Notes: generated by a model not told the origin, from the letters alone. A stretch of DNA of 64,000 nt from UBA4093 sp036676455 (GCA_036676455.1 JAKFCW010000011.1:150699-214698), one strand, 5' to 3'; shown: positions 34,452 through 44,072, counted from the first letter of the stretch. Translations and numbers: made by a program.

Positions 34452-35075
34452 TCATCCGCGCAGGGAGTCGCCTTGCGCGAGCATGGCGAGGGCCTCGAGT
34501 GCGCTCTCGCGGACCTCGGATCCCTGCACCGCGCGGGTCAGGTAGGCGAAGGCCGCGTCGCCGCCGAGGCGTCCCAGGGCCAGCAAGGCCTGGGTGCAAG
34601 GATAGAACCATTCCCCGTGGCGCTCGTCCGCCAGGGTGATGAGATGCGGCACGGCCCGGCGATCGCCCAGCTCGCCCAGGGCGGTCGCCGCGGCTCCGGC
34701 CACGAAGCCGCTGGCATGCGCCAGGAGGTCGATCAGCAGGTCGAAGGTCTGCGGGTGGCGGATCTTGCCGAGAGCCGCCCCGATGGACATCAAGAGGCCG
34801 TCGGGAAGCGCGTCGGGATCCCGCAGGAAGCCCGCCAGCGTCGACTGGGCCTCGGGAAACGGGAAGTCGACCACGGCGGTCAGGGCCTCGAAGAGGCGCT
34901 CGTCGCGCTCGAAGGGATCGCCATCCCGGGCCGACTCGGTTACGTACGCCAGCCAAGCCTCCGGCCCGCGGGGCTCGCCCATGCGCAGTAGCCCCCGCAC
35001 CCCGGCCAGCTGCACGGCAGGGTCGGGATCCGTCGTGGCGCTTGCCAGGATCTGCCGGATTCGCTCGCGGTTCAT
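34452..35075 (-). CDS. HEAT-repeat protein
   Basis: This 207-residue all-helical protein is built from HEAT/PBS-lyase-like repeats, e.g. DPAVQLAGVRGLLRMGEP, LLAHASGFVAGAAATALGELGDRRAVPHLI and SEVRESALEALAML. It should be a protein-binding scaffold. Its ATG overlaps the stop of panE (ATGA) and has GGAGG upstream, so it is made together with PanE. A functional link to PanE is not evident. Confidence 0.8.
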   Translation of the reverse strand: MNRERIRQILASATTDPDPAVQLAGVRGLLRMGEPRGPEAWLAYVTESARDGDPFERDERLFEALTAVVDFPFPEAQSTLAGFLRDPDALPDGLLMSIGAALGKIRHPQTFDLLIDLLAHASGFVAGAAATALGELGDRRAVPHLITLADERHGEWFYPCTQALLALGRLGGDAAFAYLTRAVQGSEVRESALEALAMLAQGDSLRG

Positions 35076-35983
35076 CGCGCCCTCCTCTCGGGGACCAGCT
35101 GCCTCACGGCCTCCACGACCGCCCGGTTGGTCGAGACATTCACGCCCAGGCGCTCTCCCAGGGCGACGATGCGCCCGTTGAGGGGCTCGATCTCGGTGGG
35201 CCTTCCGAGCTTGACGTCCTCCCACATCGATCCGCGGTGGTTGCCGGTCTTGGCCAGCAAGGCGAGGGCCTGCTCCTCGAAGTCAGGGCTCAGCTCCACT
35301 CCGTCGGCAGCGGCCACGGCCATCGCCTCGTGCAACATCGGCATGAAGCGAGGATCCGCCATCACCTCCGCGATGGTGCGGCCGCCCAGGGCGCAGAGGG
35401 GGTTGGTGATGGCGTTGAGGATGACCTTCTCCCAGGCGAACTTGCGGATATCAGGCGTGTAGGCGGTCCGGTGGCCCGCGTGGTCGAGCAGCCCGGCGAT
35501 CGCCGTCGCCTTGGCCGCGTCGCCAGGGCCTCCGATCAAGGTCGGGCGGCTCCAGAAGGAGACCATGATGCGGGCGGGCGCCACGCGCGTGGCCCCCAGG
35601 TAGAAGATGGCGCGATGGACCCGCTCGGCGCCCAGCGCCTCCGCGAAGTCGCGCTCGGGGTCGAGCCCGTTCTGGCAGACCAGCACCCGGCTCTGAGGCG
35701 GGATCTCGCGGGCCATGCGGGCGATTAGTTCCGGGTTGTAAGGGGCCTTGGTGGCCACCAGGTAGAGGTCGGCCCGGGGCAGCGCCCCCGAGCCGGTCTC
35801 CACGGGCAGGGAGAGGGCGATGGCCCCCTCGATGGTGAGGCCCTCGGAGGCGATCGCCGAGATGCCGGGCTCGCGTCCCCAGAGGACGACTCGCTCACCG
35901 GCATGCGCCAGCTGGGCCGCCAATAGCCCCCCGATGGCTCCGGAGCCCAGAACGGCAAGTTTCGTCTCGATGCTGACAGTCAT
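35072..35983 (-). CDS. panE: Ketopantoate reductase (2-dehydropantoate 2-reductase)
   Basis: This is a 303-residue NADPH-dependent enzyme reducing ketopantoate to pantoate for coenzyme A synthesis. The Rossmann motif LGSGAIGG lies at 12-19. The catalytic Lys lies in FAWEKVILNAITNPL, and the substrate-side motif GSMWEDVKLGRPTEIEPLNG is near residue 255. The motif has Glu-Asp where many PanE have Gln-Asp. Other ApbA-family ketoacid reductases have the same fold, so the substrate is probable rather than certain. First gene of a two-gene operon with the HEAT protein. Confidence 0.85.
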   Translation of the reverse strand: MTVSIETKLAVLGSGAIGGLLAAQLAHAGERVVLWGREPGISAIASEGLTIEGAIALSLPVETGSGALPRADLYLVATKAPYNPELIARMAREIPPQSRVLVCQNGLDPERDFAEALGAERVHRAIFYLGATRVAPARIMVSFWSRPTLIGGPGDAAKATAIAGLLDHAGHRTAYTPDIRKFAWEKVILNAITNPLCALGGRTIAEVMADPRFMPMLHEAMAVAAADGVELSPDFEEQALALLAKTGNHRGSMWEDVKLGRPTEIEPLNGRIVALGERLGVNVSTNRAVVEAVRQLVPERRAR

Positions 35984-36032
35984 CCCCCCATCCTATCAGA
36001 ACCCATGATTAAAGCCATGGATTAAAGCCATG

Positions 36033-36059
36033 GCGGGCGCGGAGGCCCGCCCTACAAGC
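36033..36059 (+). repeat. REP-like 27-nt hairpin repeat, copy 1
   Basis: The unit GCGGGCGCGGAGGCCCGC can fold (GCGGGC/GCCCGC) and is followed by CCTACAAGC. A copy with 24 of 27 identities is at 44020-44046. The rest of this 224-bp gap holds two direct repeats: a tandem of about 13 bp (ATTAAAGCCATGG) and TTGCCTGTCCCA twice. Confidence 0.6.
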
Positions 36060-36207
36060 ACCCGGGACTTGCCTGTCCCAGAAGCATCCTGGAATTGCCT
36101 GTCCCAATTGCACCATGCCTTAGGGGAAACTTAGCCTTGCCTTAACGTCAGCGCGAGCCAAGCAGCCGGATAAGAGAGAAAGCCCCCTCTCTCGAAAGGA
36201 GCAAGAG

Positions 36208-37461
36208 ATGTCCCGTAAACGGATCACGACGCTAGGAGCCGTCCTGGTTGCAGCAAGCCTGACGGTCGCGTGCGGGACGTCCCCCACCCAGGTCGGCCAG
36301 CTCAACGGCCAGAACGCCAGCTCGATCAAGCGCTTCGCAGCCAAGAAGGTCGATCGCCAGAGCGAGGCCTCGCTCGGTGAGGTGGTCCTGCGCGTGCCTC
36401 GCGGCACCTCCCTTGACGTCGGCAGCAGCGAGCTCGATCGCTTCACCTTCGGCGACAAGGAGTACGTGCTGCTCGAGGGCGGCAAGCAGGTCAACGCTCT
36501 GATCGCCAAGTACGGCGCCTCCCAGGGCGTGCTGGGGGCCCAGCGGAACTTCAAGCGCTTCGCGCTGGAGGACGCGCCGCGGACGGCCGTCGAGCCCAAC
36601 GACGAGTTCTATCACCTGCAATACAGCCTGAGCCAGCAGAACATCTCCCGGGTCTGGAACGTCGCGCGCGGAGCCGACACCCTGGTCGCCGTGGTGGACA
36701 CCGGCGTTGACCATTCGCACCCCGACCTCAAGGGCACGGTCATCGACAGCCCGGACATGACGTTCACCAAGAAGTGGTACCAGTTCGGCAAGAAGAACCC
36801 CGGCTCGATGGATCGCGATGGGCACGGCACGCACGTGGCCGGCATCATCGGGGCGATCGCCAACAACAACATCGGCGTGGCCGGCGTCGCTCCCAGCACC
36901 AAGATCCTCGGCGTCAAGGTCCTCGGCGAGAACGCCACCATGTACTCCGTCATGAAGGGCATCGCCTACTCCGTCAACCAGGGCGCCAAGGTCATCAACC
37001 TCAGCCTCGGCGGCGCGTTGACCGACAGCGTCGAGCGCGCCTTCTACGAGGAGGACCTCGCCCGGCACAACGTGCTCATCGTGTCGGCGGCCGGCAACGA
37101 CGGCATCGCCAACATGGGCTTCCCCGCCTCCTTCAAGAACGTCATGGCCGTCGGCTCCGTCAACCAGACCCAGAAGCTCTCGACCTTCTCCTGCTACGGC
37201 TACGGCATGAGCGTCGTGGCCCCCGGCGAAGGCATCCTGAGCACCTTCCCCGGCGGCACCTACGCCATGATCGACGGCACCTCCATGGCCACCCCCTTCG
37301 TCTCGGGCGCCGCCGCCCTCGTCTGGAGCAAGCACCCCCAGTGGACCGCCCAGCAGGTGCGCCAGCGCCTCGAGCAGACCGCCACGGACCTGGGCGACGC
37401 CGGCTTCGACCCCAAGTACGCCAACGGCCTGATCAACCTGGAAAAGGCGCTCGCCGACTAA
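36208..37461 (+). CDS. Subtilisin-family (S8) serine protease, lipoprotein
   Basis: This is a 417-residue cell-surface protease. The signal ends in the lipobox LTVACGTS (Cys22). A propeptide covers about 23-130, followed by the catalytic domain. The triad is Asp164 (VVDTGVDH), His206 (DGHGTHVAG) and Ser359 (GTSMATP), with oxyanion Asn297 (SAAGND). Lipid anchoring of a subtilase with its inhibitor-like propeptide suggests a surface-tethered scavenging or processing enzyme. AAAGGAG precedes the ATG, and a terminator follows. Confidence 0.94.
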   Translation: MSRKRITTLGAVLVAASLTVACGTSPTQVGQLNGQNASSIKRFAAKKVDRQSEASLGEVVLRVPRGTSLDVGSSELDRFTFGDKEYVLLEGGKQVNALIAKYGASQGVLGAQRNFKRFALEDAPRTAVEPNDEFYHLQYSLSQQNISRVWNVARGADTLVAVVDTGVDHSHPDLKGTVIDSPDMTFTKKWYQFGKKNPGSMDRDGHGTHVAGIIGAIANNNIGVAGVAPSTKILGVKVLGENATMYSVMKGIAYSVNQGAKVINLSLGGALTDSVERAFYEEDLARHNVLIVSAAGNDGIANMGFPASFKNVMAVGSVNQTQKLSTFSCYGYGMSVVAPGEGILSTFPGGTYAMIDGTSMATPFVSGAAALVWSKHPQWTAQQVRQRLEQTATDLGDAGFDPKYANGLINLEKALAD

Positions 37462-37481
37462 CCATCCACCCCATTTCCGAC

Positions 37482-37507
37482 GGCCCCGCGGATCGCTCCG
37501 CGGGGCC
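37482..37507 (+). terminator. Terminator hairpin after the subtilase
   Basis: An 11-bp perfect stem GGCCCCGCGGA / TCCGCGGGGCC with loop TCGC lacks a long T-tract. Confidence 0.75.
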
Positions 37508-37517
37508 GTCCTCGTGC

Positions 37518-37546
37518 TTGACGCGACCGCGGATTGCGCTTATCCG
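37518..37546 (+). promoter_or_regulatory. Candidate promoter of the GAF-GGDEF-EAL gene
   Basis: TTGACG (37518-37523), 17 bp, then TATCCG (37541-37546). Downstream, an 11-bp palindrome GTACTAAGTAC lies at 37595-37605. Confidence 0.45.
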
Positions 37547-37693
37547 CATCACATAAAAGCCGCATCATCACTAGGTTTCAGGCCGTTTTTTTCGGTACTA
37601 AGTACGGTTCAGGCCGATTCCGACTGCTGGCATGCTGAATTGGCCCCCTTTCGTCTTCTCTGGCCGATGGCCAGGCGAGGCGGCGCGCTAGAG

Positions 37694-39562
37694 ATGGAGC
37701 CCATGAGCAGCATCGCGATCGAACTCTATCGCTCGGTAGCGGTATCGGCCTGCGAGGCCATCAGCCCCGAAGCGGCAGTCCTGAACTGCCTCACGCGGAT
37801 TTGCCGCCTGATGGACTGGCAAGTGGGGCACGTCTACCTCCCCAGCGAGACCATGGACTCCCTGGCCACCGGAGGCCTCTGGTACCTTTCCAACCCGATT
37901 CGCTTCGGCGCCTTCAAGGCCTACACCGAGACCCTGGTCATCACCCCGGGGACAGGCCTGGTCGGAACGGCCTACGCCTCCGGAGAGGCCCGCTGGATCT
38001 CCGACGCCTCGCATGCCACGGGCTTCCTGCGCGCTGTTCAGGCCCTGGAGGTCGGCCTGCGCTCCGCCTTCGCCTTCCCGATTCGAACCCACGATGAGAC
38101 GCTGGGAGTGATGGAGTTCTTCAGCTCGCGTTCCGTCGAGGCCGAGCCCGAGCTCTTCGCGACGATGGAGGACGTGGCGCACCTGCTCGGCGAGGTCATC
38201 AAGCGCAAGCAGATGGAGTCCGCGGTGATGAAGCAATCCGTCAACTCCGACCCGCTGACCCACCTGCCGAATCGCGCGAACTTCAGCCAGCGCCTGCAAC
38301 AGGCCATCGCGGCCGCGCGCCGCACAGGCATGCCGGGAGCCGTGCTTTTCCTCGATCTCGACCGCTTCAAGGTCGTCAACGAGACGCTGGGCCACGAAGC
38401 CGGCGATCGCCTCCTGCGCGCGGTCGCCGAGCGCCTCTTGCCCTTCGGCCGACAGTTCGACCACCTGGCCCGCCTCGGAGGCGACGAGTTCACGCTGCTT
38501 CTCCCCGGGCTGGAGCGGCCGGAAGACTGCCGGAAAGCCGCGAACGCGATCATGGAGACCTTCGAGCGCCCGTTCACGCTGGACGGCCACTCCCTCTACC
38601 TCACTGTCAGCATCGGAGGCAGCCTCTTCCCGCAGGACGGCGAAGATGCCGCAACCCTCATGAAGCACGCCTGCATCGCGCTCGAAGCGGCCAAGAAGCA
38701 ACAGAGCACGGTGATGTTCTACCACCCCACCATGCACTCGGCCACCTCCGAGCGCCTCATCCTCGAGCACCACCTGCGCAAGGCCTTGGACAGCGACGAG
38801 CTGGTGCTTCACTACCAGCCCCAGGTCTGCCTCCACAGCGGGGCGATCGTCGGAGCGGAAGTGCTGGTCCGCTGGCAGCATCCCGAGATGGGCCTGATTT
38901 CCCCCGGCAAGTTCATCCCGCTGGCCGAGGAAACCGGCCTCATCATGCCGATGACCGAGCAGATCTTGCAGAAAGTCTGCCGGCAGGGACGAAAATGGCA
39001 GGACGAGGGGCTTCCCCCCGTTCGTCTCGCGGTCAACCTTTCTGGCAACCACTTCAAGCGCACGGGGCTCGACGAGTCGATCCTGGGAATCATCCGCTCG
39101 AGCGGCTTTCCCGCCGATTGCCTCGAGCTCGAGCTGACCGAGGGGATCATGATGGAGAACGTGGAAGGCACCATCGCGACCCTGACCCTCCTCAACGCGC
39201 ATGGCATCCAGTTCGCGGTCGACGACTTCGGCACCGGCTACTCGTCGCTCAGCTACCTCAAGCGCTTCCCCCTCAGCGTCCTCAAGATCGACCAGTCCTT
39301 CGTCCGGGACATCGCGACCGACCCCGAGGATCGCGCGATCGTCAGCGCCATCATCGCCCTGGCCCACCGCTTGCACCTGGAGGTCATCGCCGAGGGCGTC
39401 GAAACCGAGGAGCAGCTCCGCTACCTGCAAGATCAGGGCTGCGACTACGCGCAAGGCTACTTCTTCAGCCGGCCGCTCGCCGAGTCCTTGTTCAGGGCGC
39501 AGCTGGAGGCGGAGCGCCTGCGGCCCATGGGGGCCTCGGCGCTGCAGGCCATCGCCAGCTAG
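37694..39562 (+). CDS. GAF-GGDEF-EAL cyclic di-GMP enzyme
   Basis: This is a 622-residue cytoplasmic protein. A GAF-like sensor (about 25-170, TPGTGLVGTAYASGEARWI) precedes GGDEF (SDPLTHLPN, intact GGDEF) and EAL. The EAL motif is EVL (GAEVLVRWQHP), a tolerated variant, with NLSG, DDFGTGYSSL and EGVET conserved. It is similar to the PAS protein at 30973 along the whole GGDEF-EAL part. Start at 37694 is preferred; nearby in-frame ATGs at 37667 and 37703 are possible. Confidence 0.92.
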   Translation: MEPMSSIAIELYRSVAVSACEAISPEAAVLNCLTRICRLMDWQVGHVYLPSETMDSLATGGLWYLSNPIRFGAFKAYTETLVITPGTGLVGTAYASGEARWISDASHATGFLRAVQALEVGLRSAFAFPIRTHDETLGVMEFFSSRSVEAEPELFATMEDVAHLLGEVIKRKQMESAVMKQSVNSDPLTHLPNRANFSQRLQQAIAAARRTGMPGAVLFLDLDRFKVVNETLGHEAGDRLLRAVAERLLPFGRQFDHLARLGGDEFTLLLPGLERPEDCRKAANAIMETFERPFTLDGHSLYLTVSIGGSLFPQDGEDAATLMKHACIALEAAKKQQSTVMFYHPTMHSATSERLILEHHLRKALDSDELVLHYQPQVCLHSGAIVGAEVLVRWQHPEMGLISPGKFIPLAEETGLIMPMTEQILQKVCRQGRKWQDEGLPPVRLAVNLSGNHFKRTGLDESILGIIRSSGFPADCLELELTEGIMMENVEGTIATLTLLNAHGIQFAVDDFGTGYSSLSYLKRFPLSVLKIDQSFVRDIATDPEDRAIVSAIIALAHRLHLEVIAEGVETEEQLRYLQDQGCDYAQGYFFSRPLAESLFRAQLEAERLRPMGASALQAIAS

Positions 39563-39563
39563 C

Positions 39564-42500
39564 TCACGGTCGATTTCGCGCCGGCTCGGGCGCGGGAACG
39601 ATAACCTCGTAGATCGAGACAGGCTCGGATTTCCCCTTCACGACCAGGCGATCGATGAAACGGGTCTCGAACGGGCCCTGGAGGCCCTTGAGGGCGTACT
39701 CGCTGATGATGAGCGGGAGGCGGTAGTCCTTGGTCAGGCTCTCGAGCCGCGAGGCCAGGTTGACCGTGTCGCTGATGACCGTCCCTTCCATGCGGCGCTG
39801 CTCGCCCACCGTGCCGAGCATGAGGTCGCCCGAGTTGATGCCGATGCCGATCTCGATGGGCACGTAGCCCGCCCGCTTGCGGCCCTCGTTGTAGACCTCC
39901 AGCTGGCGCAGCATGGCAAGCCCCGCCCTCACCGCGTCATCCGGCCCCCCCTCGAAGAGCGCCATGATGGCGTCACCCATGTACTTGTCGATGAAGCCGC
40001 CGTGCTCCCGGATGATCGGCCCCATCTGCGACAGGTAAGCGTTGATGAACTTGAAGTTGTCCAGCGGTGTCATCGTCTCGGAAAGCGTCGTGAACGAGCG
40101 GATGTCCGAGAAGAGCACGGTCATGGTCTTTTGCACCTGGTCGCCGAGCTGGACGTCCACGATGCTCTCCTTGTTGAGCATCCGCATCAGCTCATGCGGC
40201 ACGAAGCGCGAGGTCGCGATGTGGTAGCGCGACAGGTTGAGGTGGGTCTTGATGCGCGACAGCAGTTCCGGCTTGGAGATGGGCTTGGTGAGGTAGTCGT
40301 TGGCCCCCGAGTTGAAGCCGTCCACCAGGTCCGAGAGCTGGTTCTTGGCGGTCAAGAGCAGAATCGGCAGCTCGTTGGCGGGGTAGCGCTCGCGAATCTT
40401 CCGGCAGACCTCATAGCCCGACATCCGGGGCATCATCACGTCGAGCAGGACCACGTCGAAATGGCGTCCCTCGTCGATCAAGGCGAGGGCCTCCAGGCCG
40501 TTCATCGCCTTGGTGACCGTGTAGTTCTGGAGCGAGAGCTGGTTGATCAGGACCTGCAGGTTCACCAGCTCGTCGTCCACCACCAGGATGTGCACCGGCT
40601 CGCCCTCGGGTTTGCCGGCAGCCTGCGGGACCGTCTGGGTGAGCACCAGCTCCCGGGAGGCTTGCGGCGTCTCCTGGATGCGGCTGAGCGCTAAGGGCTC
40701 GGGCCGGCGCTCGGCCTCCGCGGAGGCGAGAGGCAGCGTGAAGTGGAAGCGCGAGCCCTCGCCCATGACCGACTCGACCCAGATGCGGCCGCCGTGAAGC
40801 TCGACGAGTTGCCTGGTGATGCTGAGGCCCACACCCGTCCCACCGTACTCGCGAGAGACCGAGGCGTCCACCTGCTCGAAGGACTTGAAGATGTCCTCGA
40901 ACTTGTCCTCGGGGATGCCGATGCCCGTGTCGGAGACCGTGACCGTGACGAAGGCGGGCGGAAGGCCCGAGGCCATATCCGAGAGGGAGGCGGAGACCGT
41001 GACCGCACCAGAGTCGGTGAACTTGAGGGCGTTGCCGATCAGGTTGTGGAGGATCTGCATCAGGCGATCCTCGTCTCCGTCGATGGCCGGGAGCGCGTCG
41101 GGGATCGCGTTGTGTATAGTTATCGCCCTCCCGGCGGCCAGCGGCCTCGACAGTGTGAGCACCACCTCGGCCACCTGGCGCAGGTCAAGCGGCTTGCGCT
41201 GCAAGGTGAGGTCATGGTTGCGCAGCTTCGAGAAGTCGAGCATGGAGTTGACCAGGTTGCCCAGACGGCGGCCGCTGGAGGCGATCATGCCGAGGTTGGC
41301 GACGGTGGCCGGAGGCAAAGGCCCGGTCGCACCGTCGATCAGGGACTCCGCCAGCCCGATGATGCCATGCAGCGGCGTGCGCAGCTCATGCGAGGTGTTG
41401 GCCAGGAACTCGTTCTTGAGCGTGTCCAGCGAGAGCAGGCGCTGGGACATGGCCTCGATGGTGGCGAAGGCCCGCGAGAAGCGCTGCGACAGCAAGAACG
41501 ACTGCGTGAAGATGAAGACGATCAGGCCGTAGGGCACGATGTAGGCGCCGCCGATCAGGTGCTGGGTGACCAGGATGTCGTTCACCGCCGCCGCGAAGAG
41601 CGCGAGAAATCCGATCAGCGAGGCCGTCGCCCCTTCCCGCTTACGGACGACTGCCAGCACGATGCCCCCCACCACGAAGGCTCCCGCCAGCAGCGTGAAG
41701 AGCGAGACGGGCAGCAGCGAGTGCTGGTAGACCTCGTTGGGCGTGGCGAGCACGATCAGCGACGCGGCTCCCAGCAGGACCTGGGCCGCGCGGACCAGCC
41801 AGAGCGCCAGCTCCCCGGGGTAGACGGCCCGCATGAACATCAGGAAGAAGGGAATGGCCAGGTAGAAGGTCAGGTACTCGATCTTGTTGACGATGCTCCA
41901 GGTCAGATCGGGCAGCAGGGTCAGGATGAAGTAGTCGTTCGTGCAGATGCTGCGCAGGGCGACCACCAGGCAAAGCAGGCCGAAGAAGAGCGTCGAGGGC
42001 TCGTTCCGGCGCAGGACGTAGAGGCCCAGGTTGTAGAGGCCCATCAGGAGGATGCTGCCGAAGAGAAAGAGGCTCAGCGCCAGCTGGCGCTGGCGCTCGG
42101 CGTTGATCGTACGTTCGGAACCCAGGAGGAAGGACTCGGTGAGGCCGCCTTCGGGCTGAAAGTAGTTGGAGACCTGGATGGTCACGGGGGTGACGGAGTC
42201 GCTGAGGCTGAAGAAGCCCGCCCCCGGGAAATGATGAGGGAAGGGGCCGCCCGGGGCGCTTTGCACGCGGCCGGCCTCGTAGATGAGGCGATCGCCCACC
42301 CAGACCCGGGTGCCCTGAGGATGATTGAAGCGCGCGACGCCGACGAGCTGGTGCAGGTCCTCGGTCTTGATGCCCAGGCGGTAGGTTCCGTGGCCATGTG
42401 CGGGAAGGCCAAGCCCCGTCCAGGAGCCGGGAACCGGCAGGTAATGGGTCGGCCGGGGCTTAGTGCCCTTGAAGTCCTTGGGCTCGAGCAGCTGGTTCCA

Positions 42501-42686
42501 GTAGAACTCCCACTCGCCGTCGAGGGGCAACGAGCCGTCCCGCTCGAAACTGTAGCCGCGCAGGTCCAGGACGCCGCGCGAGGCCTCCGGAGTGTTCATC
42601 ACCGGCGGGAGGGGCTGGGCATGGGCCCCCAGAGCCATGAAACTGACGGCCAGGAGGAGGACCCAGGTAAAGATTGCGTGAGGCAT
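39564..42686 (-). CDS. 7TMR-DISM hybrid histidine kinase with receiver and class III adenylate cyclase
   Basis: This is a 1040-residue membrane protein. Signal peptide 1-23, an extracellular 7TMR-DISMED2 beta domain (about 40-190, LDGEWEFYWNQLL), seven transmembrane helices (about 200-400), HisKA (SHELRTP near 430), HATPase_c (NLIGNALKFT, GGTGVGLSI), a receiver with the phospho-Asp in VVLLDVMMPRMSG, and a class III cyclase (FSDIRSFTTLSE, IDKYMGDAIMA, SDTVNLASR). The base-specifying positions read Lys and Thr, as in many bacterial adenylate cyclases, so cAMP is the likely product. It may feed the CRP-type site at 45901. Confidence 0.93.
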   Translation of the reverse strand: MPHAIFTWVLLLAVSFMALGAHAQPLPPVMNTPEASRGVLDLRGYSFERDGSLPLDGEWEFYWNQLLEPKDFKGTKPRPTHYLPVPGSWTGLGLPAHGHGTYRLGIKTEDLHQLVGVARFNHPQGTRVWVGDRLIYEAGRVQSAPGGPFPHHFPGAGFFSLSDSVTPVTIQVSNYFQPEGGLTESFLLGSERTINAERQRQLALSLFLFGSILLMGLYNLGLYVLRRNEPSTLFFGLLCLVVALRSICTNDYFILTLLPDLTWSIVNKIEYLTFYLAIPFFLMFMRAVYPGELALWLVRAAQVLLGAASLIVLATPNEVYQHSLLPVSLFTLLAGAFVVGGIVLAVVRKREGATASLIGFLALFAAAVNDILVTQHLIGGAYIVPYGLIVFIFTQSFLLSQRFSRAFATIEAMSQRLLSLDTLKNEFLANTSHELRTPLHGIIGLAESLIDGATGPLPPATVANLGMIASSGRRLGNLVNSMLDFSKLRNHDLTLQRKPLDLRQVAEVVLTLSRPLAAGRAITIHNAIPDALPAIDGDEDRLMQILHNLIGNALKFTDSGAVTVSASLSDMASGLPPAFVTVTVSDTGIGIPEDKFEDIFKSFEQVDASVSREYGGTGVGLSITRQLVELHGGRIWVESVMGEGSRFHFTLPLASAEAERRPEPLALSRIQETPQASRELVLTQTVPQAAGKPEGEPVHILVVDDELVNLQVLINQLSLQNYTVTKAMNGLEALALIDEGRHFDVVLLDVMMPRMSGYEVCRKIRERYPANELPILLLTAKNQLSDLVDGFNSGANDYLTKPISKPELLSRIKTHLNLSRYHIATSRFVPHELMRMLNKESIVDVQLGDQVQKTMTVLFSDIRSFTTLSETMTPLDNFKFINAYLSQMGPIIREHGGFIDKYMGDAIMALFEGGPDDAVRAGLAMLRQLEVYNEGRKRAGYVPIEIGIGINSGDLMLGTVGEQRRMEGTVISDTVNLASRLESLTKDYRLPLIISEYALKGLQGPFETRFIDRLVVKGKSEPVSIYEVIVPAPEPARNRP

Positions 42687-42830
42687 GCGGTCTCTTTGCG
42701 GCGAGGTTTGTGCGGCGCTTTCAACGGGTAGGCATGGTTATGAGGCTTGCTTGCCTAGTTACTTCTCAACCCGTAACTGAGCAACCTTAAACGATTCCCC
42801 TGCCCCTTCTCGCTCGAATGGCCTCGTAAC

Positions 42831-43991
42831 GTGACTGTGAAATCCTTGCTCACCACCATCCTCAGCCTGGCTTTCCTCGTGGCTCCCGCTCGCGCGGAGG
42901 ACGGGGATTCGCGCGTGCGCTTCACGGAGTCCTACGGGCCGATGGCGCCCAAGTACGCCCGAGAGCTGACGGAGCTCGAGCATCTCGAAAGCCCGGACCT
43001 GGAAGCCTGGCGCAAGCGAATGTTGACGCTACGGAACCTCAAGGACGCCACGTTCACCCTGCGAGGCGACCGGATTGACGTTTCCTTGACGGAGGCGCCC
43101 TACGTCGTGATCTCGCCGAAGGTACTGCCGTTCGTCTTGCCGGTCGGGCTGGAGCTGATCGCCGAGGACTGGCGGCTGGGCGGCCAGTACTACGACTTCA
43201 AGGCCTGGGGGGGCTACGTCTGGAGCGGGGTGACGCTTTACGAGCCCGATCAGCGCGAGGCGGCGCCGCGCGGGAACCTGTCCTACAACTTCGCGGAAGC
43301 GTACGCTCGGGCGGGCGTCATGGTGCTGCCGTACACGCGGCTCTACCTGGAAGGCAAGGTGGCCGGGGCCGACATGGCGGGCAATGCGGCGATCGCCTCC
43401 GACTACGGCACGCTTGGCGGGGCGATGGTCACGGTTTCGCCCTTCTTGCGGTTCGACGACACCGACCATCCGGACATGCCGCGGCGCGGCACGCGCGTGC
43501 GAGCAGGCGTGCTCTTCGGGCCCAAGGCCCTGGGCAACACGGGGGATTACCTGCGCTACGACGGGGTCTTCCAGGAGTACTGGCCCCTGGGCGAGTTCGA
43601 CAGCCTGGCCTTCGGGCTGCACGGGGGCGTCGGAGGCGGAGAGCTGCCCTTGCCCCAGGCCTACTGGCTGGGCGCCGGCAACTTCCTGCGCGGCTACACG
43701 GGCTCGCGGTTCGTGGGTAATCAGATGCTCGCGCTTAGCCTCGAATTGCGCCATGCCCTCTGGCCGAGCATCATGGGCAGCGGGCTCACCATGTGGAGCA
43801 CGGCCTTCGTGGACGCCGCGCGGTCATGGAACCAGGGCGCGGCGATCGCCTTCCCCCAGGACATTCGCCCCTCCGTTGGAGGCTACCTCGGCCTCAGCCT
43901 GGGCACCTGGTACATCGGACGGGTCGAGGCGGCCGTCGGCGACGAAGGCCCCTTCGTCAACATCGCCGCCGGCCTCCCCTTCCCCTGGTGA
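42831..43991 (+). CDS. Outer-membrane beta-barrel protein (Omp85 barrel-like)
   Basis: This 386-residue protein has a signal peptide ending PARA. Then alternating strands fill the rest. The segment AYWLGAGNFLRGYTGSRFVGNQMLALSLELRH near residue 285 resembles the LRGY motif region of Omp85/bacterial surface antigen barrels, but there are no POTRA repeats. It may be a small outer-membrane transporter or enzyme-associated barrel. Start: GTG at 42831, with a second GTG at 42837. Divergent from the hybrid kinase. Confidence 0.7.
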   Translation: MTVKSLLTTILSLAFLVAPARAEDGDSRVRFTESYGPMAPKYARELTELEHLESPDLEAWRKRMLTLRNLKDATFTLRGDRIDVSLTEAPYVVISPKVLPFVLPVGLELIAEDWRLGGQYYDFKAWGGYVWSGVTLYEPDQREAAPRGNLSYNFAEAYARAGVMVLPYTRLYLEGKVAGADMAGNAAIASDYGTLGGAMVTVSPFLRFDDTDHPDMPRRGTRVRAGVLFGPKALGNTGDYLRYDGVFQEYWPLGEFDSLAFGLHGGVGGGELPLPQAYWLGAGNFLRGYTGSRFVGNQMLALSLELRHALWPSIMGSGLTMWSTAFVDAARSWNQGAAIAFPQDIRPSVGGYLGLSLGTWYIGRVEAAVGDEGPFVNIAAGLPFPW

Positions 43992-44019
43992 TTTGAAGCC
44001 GTCGCGGATGATAGCCTTC

Positions 44020-44046
44020 GCGGGCGCAGAGGCCCGCGCCACAAGC
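44020..44046 (+). repeat. REP-like 27-nt hairpin repeat, copy 2
   Basis: GCGGGCGCAGAGGCCCGC followed by GCCACAAGC begins 28 bp after the barrel gene stop. It matches copy 1 (36033) at 24 of 27 positions. Confidence 0.6.
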
Positions 44047-44072
44047 CCCTTTAATCCTGAACTCAAGCGCCC

